Positions 45,301 through 53,458 of a stretch of 64,000 nt of DNA are shown here, piece after piece; the stretch's first letter is position 1; each line of letters opens with the position of its first letter. Origin of the DNA: Prevotella lacticifex (lineage in GTDB: Bacteria; Bacteroidota; Bacteroidia; Bacteroidales; Bacteroidaceae); the NCBI RefSeq assembly GCF_019973375.1, contig NZ_BPTV01000001.1, positions 558,001-622,000 on the forward strand, in the 5' to 3' direction. A program made the translations under genes and the position numbers. Under the pieces are notes generated by a model. The model did not search any database, had not been told where the DNA came from, and was given only the letters and a program-made list of their open reading frames with translations.

Positions 45301-48300
45301 ATGAAGACAAACAATATCAAGACATTAGCGTTCGGACTGGCACTGACATGTGCCATTCCGGCAATGGCACAGAATACGACAACGATAAAGGGAACCGTCG
45401 TCGACGAGAATGGCGATCCCGTCATCGGAGCCACCATTCACGTGCCTGGGACAAGACAAGCCACCGTTACCGACCTCGACGGTAACTATTCGATAAGCGC
45501 GCCTAAGGGAACGACGTTGACCGTGACATACGTTGGCTACAAGCAAATCTCCACTAAAGGCGGCCGTATAATGCTGAAAGAGGGCGACACCGACCTCGAC
45601 GAGGTTGTCGTCGTCGGTTACGGCACCCAGAAGAGGGCTCACCTCACGGGATCTGTCGAGAGCATTCCGGTCGACGAGATACAGGATATCTCCTCCGGCA
45701 ACCTCGCCTCGACGCTCTCCGGCCTCGTCAACGGCCTCAGCGTGTCGGGCGGAGAGTCGCAGCCGGGAGAGGCAGCGCGTATAACCATCCGTACTGCCAA
45801 CACCCTTGGCGATATCGGATCGACCGTTCAGCAGCCGCTGTTCGTCATCGACGGATATATCTATCCTAACGATGTGAAGGTCGGCAACGTCCAGCAGAAC
45901 CTCGGCGCAGAGGCCTTCAACAACCTCGACCCTGCCGAGATTGAGAGCATCTCCGTCCTGAAGGATGCCTCGGCAGCCGTCTATGGAGCCCGCGCCGCCA
46001 ACGGTGTTATCCTCGTTACTACGAAGAAGGGAAAAATGGGAAAGCCCGTCATCAGCTATAGCGGACAGTACGGCTGGACCGATGCAGTGGCAACACCTAA
46101 GATGTTGTCGGCTTACAACTACGGACGGCTGTACAATGAGATTGCCGCCCGCGACCCTCTGAACACCACCCTCGACCATACTACCGGCCTCTTCCAGGCC
46201 GATGAGCTTGAGGCGATGAAGGGAATGAACAACGACTTGCTCGACAAATACTGGAAAACCGGTTTCACTCAGAAGCACAGCGTAAACATCAGCGGTGCCT
46301 CCGACCGCGTCAACTACTTCGCCGGAATAGGATATTTCGACCAGGACGGTAACCTCGGACGCCTCGACTATAACCGCTGGAACTACCGTGCGGGCGTCGA
46401 CGTGAAAATTTCGAAGTGGCTTGGAGCCGGAGTGACTATCAGCGGTGACTACGGCAAGCGCAATACGGGCAACGTGAAGGTTGGCGGTAGCTCCGACCAG
46501 AAGCAGTATAACCTGCTGCTGATGCGTCCTTACTATCTGCCGGAGTACATCGGTGAGAACGACGAGTACCCAATTCTCAACTACGGACCGACAAACAGCG
46601 AGGCCAATCAGAACCAGCGCTACAACTACGACCTCCTCATCAACGACGGCGACTATTCGAAGTCGATGACATCGAACCTCAATATCGGTGCCAATATCAA
46701 CTACGATTTTGGATGGAGCAAGGCCCTCAAAGGCCTGAAAGTGTCGTTCCAGTACAGCAAGAGTATCAACACCAACAAGGGCAACGAGTACGGTTCCAAC
46801 TTCACCATATATAATATGCAGAAGCGCTACGGCTCAGGCTCACACCTCTACAGCCCTCTTGACGGCAGCGACGACTACTCATTATGGGATCTGACGAACC
46901 TCGTAGCCCATAAGTACGACAACGGCAACTACCTCGCCCGCACCGACGTACGCACCGACAACTACCAGATGAACTTCACCGTCAACTACGCCCGCGACTT
47001 CGGCCTGCACAATGTCCAGGCCCTGTTCTCCATAGAGAAGAGCGAGGCCGAGAGCGAATACCAGCGCAGCTCGGTCACGAATCCTTATGAGTTCACCACC
47101 GGTCAGTCGAATTCTGCCGACGGAACGCAGACCGGTGTCTTCACACGGTCGGAGAGTGGCTCCCTCTCGTACATCGGACGCGTAAACTACAGCTACGCAG
47201 GCCGTTACCTCTTCGAGTTCCTCATGCGTGCCGACGCATCGCAGAAGTTCAGTCCCGAAAACCGCTGGGGCTACTTCCCGGCAACATCTATCGGCTGGAT
47301 AGCTTCTGAGGAGAAATGGTTCAAGAAGGCAATGCCGTGGTGGAACTTCCTCAAATTCCGTGCCAGCTTCGGTCTGACAGGTCGTGACAACACCACGGCA
47401 TGGCAGTGGATGCAGGTCTACGCGCAGGATAAGAACCGCGGAGTGCTCTTCGGCGACTACACCAAGGACACCGGCAACCGCATCACCATCAACAAGAACA
47501 ACTCGGCTGTCAACCGCGACATCACGTGGGATAAGTCGTATAAGTTCAACTTCGGTATCGATAACCGCTTCCTTAACAACCGCTTGAGCGTCGGCCTCGA
47601 CTTCTATCGTGAGTGGAACCGCGACATGCTTATCAATATCCTGCAGGCCGTTCCGTCGACGGTGGGTACACAGTCGGCAGCGTCGAACAACGGTGAGATC
47701 GACAACTGGGGATGGGAGCTCTCTCTCGGATGGCGCGATAAGATTGGCAAGGACTTCAAGTACAATATCGGAATCAATACCGGTTACTCCGACAATAAGG
47801 TGCTCCGTATGGACTTCGACCAGAATTTCTACTATCGCCAGATACAGCGCAACGGCCGCACCGACATCGGAACGTGGGGTATGCAGTGCATTGGCATGTT
47901 CCGTTCGTTCCAGGACATCGACGAGTACTTCACCAAGTACCACATCACTTCCTACATGGGCATGAGCAAGGATCAGGTCCGCCCGGGAATGCTTATATAC
48001 AAGGATGTCCGCGGCTCGCAGCATACCGATGCCAACGGTAATATATATTATGACGGCCCCGACGGCATTGTCGACCGCGACAACGACCAGGTGCAGCTCG
48101 GCCACCGCGGCAATATCTACGGATTCACCCTCAATGCCGGCGGCTCATGGAAGGGACTGTCGTTCCAGTTGCAGTTCGGTGCCCACTGGGGTGGCTACAC
48201 CACCGTTCCGGCCCAGGCCCTGACGGCCAGCGCTATCGAGTACACCAACATGCCATCGTTCTGGAATCCCGACAATGTCTTTGTCTATCAGAACGTCTAC

Positions 48301-48630
48301 GACGGCCAGGGCAACCTCATCCAGGCTGCCAACCGCAATGCATGCCTGCCTAATCCGGGCTACAGCATCAACACCGTGGCATCGAGTTTCTGGCGCATCA
48401 GCGCCGCTCAGGTCACTCTGAACCGCCTCACCCTGGCCTACTCGCTGCCGAAGGCTTGGCTCAAGGCCCTCGGAATAGGTATCCAGAACGTACGTCTGAA
48501 CCTCACGGGACAGAACCTCATCAACTTCTACAATCCTTATCCCGACAACTTCTACAGTCCGTATGCAGGCACTTACGGCAACTATCCGAACCTGCGTAAG
48601 TGGACTCTCGGTGTGAATGTCAGCTTCTGA
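45301..48630 (+). CDS. susC: SusC-like TonB-dependent outer-membrane oligosaccharide transporter
   Basis: The 1109-residue protein has a signal peptide (MKTNNIKTLAFGLALTCAIPAMAQ). A carboxypeptidase-regulatory-like domain is at about 27-100 (TIKGTVVDENGDPVIGATIH, VTYVGYKQIS). The SusC signature LDEVVVVGYGTQKR is next at about 101-114. The plug domain has SVLKDASAAVYGARAANGVI, and a 22-strand barrel ends in the outer-membrane-type Phe (LGVNVSF). It imports the oligosaccharides produced at the surface, probably RG-II fragments, using TonB energy. It is co-transcribed with the upstream lipoprotein and with susD, 49 bp downstream. Confidence 0.95.
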   Translation: MKTNNIKTLAFGLALTCAIPAMAQNTTTIKGTVVDENGDPVIGATIHVPGTRQATVTDLDGNYSISAPKGTTLTVTYVGYKQISTKGGRIMLKEGDTDLDEVVVVGYGTQKRAHLTGSVESIPVDEIQDISSGNLASTLSGLVNGLSVSGGESQPGEAARITIRTANTLGDIGSTVQQPLFVIDGYIYPNDVKVGNVQQNLGAEAFNNLDPAEIESISVLKDASAAVYGARAANGVILVTTKKGKMGKPVISYSGQYGWTDAVATPKMLSAYNYGRLYNEIAARDPLNTTLDHTTGLFQADELEAMKGMNNDLLDKYWKTGFTQKHSVNISGASDRVNYFAGIGYFDQDGNLGRLDYNRWNYRAGVDVKISKWLGAGVTISGDYGKRNTGNVKVGGSSDQKQYNLLLMRPYYLPEYIGENDEYPILNYGPTNSEANQNQRYNYDLLINDGDYSKSMTSNLNIGANINYDFGWSKALKGLKVSFQYSKSINTNKGNEYGSNFTIYNMQKRYGSGSHLYSPLDGSDDYSLWDLTNLVAHKYDNGNYLARTDVRTDNYQMNFTVNYARDFGLHNVQALFSIEKSEAESEYQRSSVTNPYEFTTGQSNSADGTQTGVFTRSESGSLSYIGRVNYSYAGRYLFEFLMRADASQKFSPENRWGYFPATSIGWIASEEKWFKKAMPWWNFLKFRASFGLTGRDNTTAWQWMQVYAQDKNRGVLFGDYTKDTGNRITINKNNSAVNRDITWDKSYKFNFGIDNRFLNNRLSVGLDFYREWNRDMLINILQAVPSTVGTQSAASNNGEIDNWGWELSLGWRDKIGKDFKYNIGINTGYSDNKVLRMDFDQNFYYRQIQRNGRTDIGTWGMQCIGMFRSFQDIDEYFTKYHITSYMGMSKDQVRPGMLIYKDVRGSQHTDANGNIYYDGPDGIVDRDNDQVQLGHRGNIYGFTLNAGGSWKGLSFQLQFGAHWGGYTTVPAQALTASAIEYTNMPSFWNPDNVFVYQNVYDGQGNLIQAANRNACLPNPGYSINTVASSFWRISAAQVTLNRLTLAYSLPKAWLKALGIGIQNVRLNLTGQNLINFYNPYPDNFYSPYAGTYGNYPNLRKWTLGVNVSF

Positions 48631-48679
48631 TGAGTCGTGAAGGGTATTATTTATACATAACTCAAAAACTATTTAGGCA

Positions 48680-50869
48680 ATGAAAGTAATACGATATGCA
48701 GTCCTTGGACTCGCCGGCATGATGGCTCTCGCGTCGTGCAGCGATAAGTTCATCGACGAAAAGAAAAACTTCGACAACGTCAATACCGACATTTACAACT
48801 ACGAGAGCGGTATCAACGGACGCCTCAACGACCTCTACTCGTGGTCGCTGCCCGACGTTAACGTGCAGGATGTGCAGCGCTGGAAGTCGCCGTCGGAGGG
48901 TACCAACGATATGTCCGGCAAGTCGACAGAGGAGTATTCAGGCTTCTCCGTCTTCCTCGATCCGCAGAAGGAGCTCACCTCCTCGGTGGGAACAGACCAG
49001 GTGCCCGACCTGTTCATGGGCGACAAGGGTAACATCCAGGCCAGCGTCTACGGCCGCATCCGCAACATCAACGACTTCATCACCAACGTGAAGAGCCACA
49101 GTGCCGCCGACGACGTGAAGGCCAAGGCCCTCGGTCAGGCCTACTTCTTCCGTGCGTGGTGCTACTATATGCTCATGAAGTGGTACGGCGGAGTGCCATT
49201 GGTGACTGACGTTCAGGACCCTGTCGAGTCGAGTTTCACCGAACGTTCGTCGGCCCGTGCCACTAAGGACTTCATCATCTCCGATCTGAATATGTCGGCT
49301 AAGCTGCTCGCACCATACACTATGAACGGCGGATGGGACAGCGGCAACTTCGGGCGCATCACCACCGGCACCGCACTCGCCCTCAAGGGCCGTGTGCTCC
49401 TGCTCTGGGCGAGTCCGCTCTTCAACCGCGCCAACGATCAGGAGCGCTGGACATCGGCCTACAACACTATGAAAGCCGAGAAAGACTCCATCGATGCCTG
49501 CGGCTACCACCTCTATAAGAGTGGCAAGAATGTTAACGGTTCCGACTTCGCGGCTATGTTCCTCCAGACCGGTGTAAACCCTGAGGCCGTGTTCGTGACC
49601 CTATATAATAATGTGGCTGGCGACGGTCTCGACAACCAGAAGAACAACTCCTGGGAGCGCTGGATACGTCCTCACAACACCACCGGCTCCGGTTTCAACG
49701 CCTCGGCAATGCTCGTCGACATGTTCCCGATGTCGGATGGAAAGATTCCGGCAGGCACCGGCACCTACACAAAGCTCCAGACCTCCAGCGTGAGCTACGA
49801 CAGCAGTCTGCCGTTCCTCAACCGCGACCCGCGTTTCTACCGCACCTTCGCCTTCCCCGGATTCCGTTGGGCTTATCAGGGCGATGCCTCCGCGGCCAAC
49901 TCGCTGTATCCTAACGATGGTCCCAACTATGTGCTGTGGAACTATTGCTGGTATCTCAATGCTGACGGCAACACCGATCCTGAGAACACCAACAACTACT
50001 TTGCCGACGGACTGCTCAACTCCGGCAAGTCGGGAGTATATGTCCGAAAGAAGAGCGACGACCTCGATGTCAACGGCTCACCGCTCTATCAGTGGCAGGC
50101 CACAGCCTCCAACGGCGGCTTTGCCTACAGCGGCGCACAGCTCATCGAGCTGCGCTATGCCGAGGTACTGCTCAACCTCGCCGAGGCTGCTTGCGGTGCC
50201 GGACAGATGGGTGAGGCTGTCAGCCTGCTCCAGCAGATTCGTGAGCGTGCAGGCTACACCGCCGATAACAACTACGGACTGCCCGACAATCTCACCGGCG
50301 ACCAGGCAGCGTGCATGAGTGCCATCCTCTATGAGCGTCAGATTGAATTCGCCTACGAGGGCAAACGTATGGACGACATGCGCCGCTGGATGCTCTACGA
50401 TGGCGGAGCTCATCAGCCTGAGGGCGCACCGGCCGACTGGACACTGACCGGATGGGGCGGCAACACCTGCACATGGCTCGGTGTCAAGCCGCTCAACGGA
50501 CAGCGCCGTGAGAATATGGTCTTCCGTGTGGCCGACAGCTTCGGCACTGGTGGTGTCACCGCCGACACCGACCCGCTGAAGAACGAGGCTCGTCCTGCCG
50601 GTGTCGATCTGCGACTCTCGGGTGAGGAACTGACAAAGCAGATGAATGATCTCGCCGACTGGTACCGCACGCACCTCGTCCGTCAGATGAAGAAGGGCGA
50701 CTCCTACGACCAGAATCACATCACTGAGTTCATCAACTTCCGACCGAAATACTACTTCCTCGGCTTCAATCAGGCTGTCAGCAACGCCAACACACGTCTG
50801 CCGCAGACATGTGGATGGGTCGACTACAATACCGGCTCGCTCGGTACTTTCGACCCGCTGGCCGAATGA
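48680..50869 (+). CDS. susD: SusD-like surface glycan-binding lipoprotein
   Basis: The 729-residue lipoprotein has its signal ending in MALASC (Cys20). The RagB/SusD helical repeat core is visible in KALGQAYFFRAWCYYMLMKWYG, here near residues 150-172, GGVPLVTDVQDPV, TALALKGRVLLLWASPLFN, and the C-terminal IELRYAEVLLNLAEAACG and MSAILYERQIEFAYEGKRMD segments. It caps the SusC pore and captures the oligosaccharide. It is longer than the usual 500-650 residues, with an extended C-terminal part. A hairpin terminator follows 44 bp after the stop, ending the operon. Confidence 0.95.
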   Translation: MKVIRYAVLGLAGMMALASCSDKFIDEKKNFDNVNTDIYNYESGINGRLNDLYSWSLPDVNVQDVQRWKSPSEGTNDMSGKSTEEYSGFSVFLDPQKELTSSVGTDQVPDLFMGDKGNIQASVYGRIRNINDFITNVKSHSAADDVKAKALGQAYFFRAWCYYMLMKWYGGVPLVTDVQDPVESSFTERSSARATKDFIISDLNMSAKLLAPYTMNGGWDSGNFGRITTGTALALKGRVLLLWASPLFNRANDQERWTSAYNTMKAEKDSIDACGYHLYKSGKNVNGSDFAAMFLQTGVNPEAVFVTLYNNVAGDGLDNQKNNSWERWIRPHNTTGSGFNASAMLVDMFPMSDGKIPAGTGTYTKLQTSSVSYDSSLPFLNRDPRFYRTFAFPGFRWAYQGDASAANSLYPNDGPNYVLWNYCWYLNADGNTDPENTNNYFADGLLNSGKSGVYVRKKSDDLDVNGSPLYQWQATASNGGFAYSGAQLIELRYAEVLLNLAEAACGAGQMGEAVSLLQQIRERAGYTADNNYGLPDNLTGDQAACMSAILYERQIEFAYEGKRMDDMRRWMLYDGGAHQPEGAPADWTLTGWGGNTCTWLGVKPLNGQRRENMVFRVADSFGTGGVTADTDPLKNEARPAGVDLRLSGEELTKQMNDLADWYRTHLVRQMKKGDSYDQNHITEFINFRPKYYFLGFNQAVSNANTRLPQTCGWVDYNTGSLGTFDPLAE

Positions 50870-50913
50870 CGACCTCCCTTCGGGGTAGTAAGAAAAGTGA
50901 TATTTAATATTGG

Positions 50914-50950
50914 AAAAGGTTCCGTGGATTTTCTGCGGAACCTTTTTTGT
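50914..50950 (+). terminator. Rho-independent terminator of the SusC/SusD operon
   Basis: A perfect 11-bp stem (AAAAGGTTCCG with its complement) has an 11-nt loop and is followed by TTGTT after the final T run. It is the clearest terminator in the window and marks the end of the transport operon. Confidence 0.85.
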
Positions 50951-51062
50951 TGCCTTCTCTCTGCCTGACTAAATTCTTCTCCAGTCGGAAAACCGCACGT
51001 CCTGCCTCACATCCAATCCCATCTCAGTCATCATACCTCCACAAAACCAATCATCTGATTTA

Positions 51063-51259
51063 TATGAAAAATCTTTACTGCGTTCCAATACATGCCGTTT
51101 GGGCTTGCGAAACGGTCCGTTTCATCGCCTGAAATGGTCCGTTTTGCAAGCTAAAACGGTCCGTTTTGCAACCCAAAACGGCATGTTCTTGTATGTCGTT
51201 GAGTATCAATGGATAACACGAGTGGCCATTTCGAGAATTTGATTTGAATAATCTTTACG
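51063..51259 (+). repeat. ~197-bp intergenic repeat element, copy 5
   Basis: The left box TATGAAAAATCTTTACT (51063-51079) is followed by an 8-nt gap. The 101-bp core (51088-51188) has sites at 51088, 51110, 51132, 51154 and 51176. After 54 bp comes the right box TTTGAATAATCTTTACG (51243-51259). It sits between the SusD terminator and the promoter of the AAA protein. The rest of 50870-51431 holds those two signals and A/T-rich DNA. Confidence 0.92.
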
Positions 51260-51384
51260 TTTGTGTCAGTCTTGATGCTGCGCAAAGTTGTCTTTGTCTC
51301 CGTCCTGTTACCTTCAATATTACGAATCATTGGTATTTTTGTTGCTGTCTTACACCTCGGAAATAAAAATAAAACGCATTTTAT

Positions 51385-51415
51385 TTTGTATTTCATTCGA
51401 TTTGGACTATATTTG
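51385..51415 (+). promoter_or_regulatory. Consensus Bacteroidota promoter of the AAA/PD-(D/E)XK gene
   Basis: TTTG (51385-51388), 19 bp, then TATATTTG (51408-51415) is a full match to TTTG-N19-TAnnTTTG. The predicted start near 51422 leaves only about a 10-nt leader before the ATG at 51432. This supports that ATG over the one at 51288 upstream of the promoter. Confidence 0.8.
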
Positions 51416-51431
51416 CAGAAAAAACAAAACT

Positions 51432-52988
51432 ATGGCAACAGCAAGGCGATATCCGATTGGGATACAGACTTTCGAGACTGTCCGAAAGGAGAATTATGTC
51501 TATATCGACAAGACCGGCTTGATTTACCAGTTGACCCATCAGGACGGAAAATTCTATTTCCTCAGCCGGCCTCGTCGGTTTGGCAAATCTTTGCTTGTAT
51601 CCACCTTGCACAGCTACTTTGCGGGTAGAAAAGACCTGTTCAAGAATCTCGCTATAGCGAATTTGGAAAAGGAATGGAATGAATATCCAGTGCTTCATTT
51701 TGACCTGAGCGGTGCCAAGCACATGGGTAAAGACCGGCTATTGCGTCATTTGGACTTCTTGCTTAGTGCACAAGAAGAGGACTTCGGTGTTGTTGACCAT
51801 CCGGAAGATGTCAGTGACCGCATGTCGAATCTTATTGAGAAGGTATATAAGAAGACAGGACAGCAGGTTGTCGTCCTCATTGATGAGTACGACGCGCCCT
51901 TGCTCGACGTCGTCCACGAAGAAGAAAACTTGAACGACCTTCGACAGGTGATGCGCGACTTCTACAGTCCGCTAAAGAAGAGTGAGCCCATGCTTCGATT
52001 TGTGTTCCTTACCGGAATTACAAAGTTTTCTCAGTTGAGTATCTTCTCTGAATTCAATAACATCAAGAACATCAGCATGGATGAGAAGTATGCTGCTCTC
52101 TGTGGCATCACCAAGGAGGAGCTTCTCACCAAGATGTCGCCGGATATAGACAGCCTTGCTGTACGGATGAAGAAGTCACATCAGGAAGTCCTCGATGCCC
52201 TGGCATACAATTATGACGGTTATCATTTCACATGGCCATCGCCCGACATTTTCAATCCGTACAGCCTGCTCAATTGCTTTTCTGACGGGAAGATAACCGA
52301 TTACTGGTTCAGTTCCGGTACACCCACCTACCTCATCAACATGATGCGGAAGTTCAATGTCCTCCCCACGGCCTTGGGTCCCATGGATGCCCAAAGCCAG
52401 GATTTTGATGCGCCGACAGAAAGGATGACCTCGCTCACGCCCTTGCTCTATCAGAGCGGATATATCACCATCAAGGGCTATGACGAGATGTTTGACAGTT
52501 ATAAGCTTGACATCCCCAATCATGAGGTAGAACTTGGACTGATGAGGTCGCTGATACCTTACTATATAACGCCTGATACACTTACTACGAACAACACCAT
52601 TGTCAACATGGGTCGTGCCCTGTATAACAACGATATTGACGGGATGATGGGACTCCTGAAGAAGTTTCTTCTGACAATACCCTATACCGACAATACTAAC
52701 TACGAAGGGCACTATCAGCAGGTGTTATATATCATCTTCACGCTTATGGGGGCTTGGGCAGATGTAGAAGTCCACACGGCAAAGGGGCGTATAGATGTTG
52801 CCATGATATTCCACCGGCATCTGTATATTTTCGAACTCAAGCTTGATTCCACTGCAGAGGCAGCAATGCGGCAAATCAATCTTAAGGATTATCCGTCGCG
52901 TTTTTCGCTATCGGGTTATCCCGTCACTAAGGTTGCCGTCAATTTCGACAGTAGCACGCATACGGTCAAGGATTGGATTGTGAAATGA
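51432..52988 (+). CDS. AAA-ATPase-like protein with C-terminal PD-(D/E)XK nuclease domain (DUF1703 type)
   Basis: The 518-residue cytoplasmic protein starts MATARRYPIGIQTFETVRKE. The AAA-like N-terminal part has a Walker A-like FLSRPRRFGKSLL (about 41-53), Walker B-like VVVLIDEYDAPLL (about 155-168) and a VFLTGITKFSQLSIFS sensor segment. The C-terminal DUF1703 nuclease fold has GRIDVAMIFHRHLYIFELKL near 455-475. These proteins occur in many scattered copies in Bacteroidota genomes and are suspected defence or mobile-associated elements; function is not established. It has its own promoter, is flanked by relatively A/T-rich DNA and breaks the pectin locus between susD and GH95, so it looks like a later arrival. 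Confidence 0.85.
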   Translation: MATARRYPIGIQTFETVRKENYVYIDKTGLIYQLTHQDGKFYFLSRPRRFGKSLLVSTLHSYFAGRKDLFKNLAIANLEKEWNEYPVLHFDLSGAKHMGKDRLLRHLDFLLSAQEEDFGVVDHPEDVSDRMSNLIEKVYKKTGQQVVVLIDEYDAPLLDVVHEEENLNDLRQVMRDFYSPLKKSEPMLRFVFLTGITKFSQLSIFSEFNNIKNISMDEKYAALCGITKEELLTKMSPDIDSLAVRMKKSHQEVLDALAYNYDGYHFTWPSPDIFNPYSLLNCFSDGKITDYWFSSGTPTYLINMMRKFNVLPTALGPMDAQSQDFDAPTERMTSLTPLLYQSGYITIKGYDEMFDSYKLDIPNHEVELGLMRSLIPYYITPDTLTTNNTIVNMGRALYNNDIDGMMGLLKKFLLTIPYTDNTNYEGHYQQVLYIIFTLMGAWADVEVHTAKGRIDVAMIFHRHLYIFELKLDSTAEAAMRQINLKDYPSRFSLSGYPVTKVAVNFDSSTHTVKDWIVK

Positions 52989-53458
52989 AATGATGTGAGG
53001 CAAATATGAGGCTATAAATTATATTGTCAAAATGATGAAAAGAATTGTATTTTTTGCTTCTCATTTCTTGCCCATAAGCATCACCACACATTACGAGCTC
53101 TTGTTCCGAAACAATCACCAAATGTAAATCCGAAATATTCTTATTTCGTAGAAGCTATTTTCAATGGCTTATCTTGCGCAATCCAAACAACAAGCGTATC
53201 TTTTCAAAGTATAAGAAACGAAAGTACACATGTGGAACAGAATTGGATTATTGTTACCATTATGTTACTTCTATCTTTTCCGGTTATATGTAACTTGTTA
53301 GGTCTTAAACAGTTATTAGTTCGTTGGGGATTTTATATGATGTGAGCCTCAAATGGAGTAATTGCTGCTGCCGAACAATCTGCCTCCCGTCACGAAAATA
53401 TCCGGCCTCGACCGACGACGGAACTCCTTCTCGTTCGTCTTAGTATTAAACGCAACCT
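52989..53458. other. Gene-free, A/T-rich 470-bp region
   Basis: I see no convincing gene, repeat-element copy or consensus promoter here. It is visibly richer in A/T than the coding DNA. The only structure noticed is a short inverted repeat (CGAAATA/TATTTCG) at 53131-53148. It must hold the promoter of the GH95 operon. It is the one intergenic region longer than 400 bp that lacks the 197-bp element. Confidence 0.6.

Noticed and set aside
51288..51431. Upstream ATG giving a 48-residue extension of the AAA protein
   Set aside because: The extension lies across the full-consensus promoter at 51385-51415 and is unlike the family N-terminus, which starts near MATARRYPIGIQTFE.
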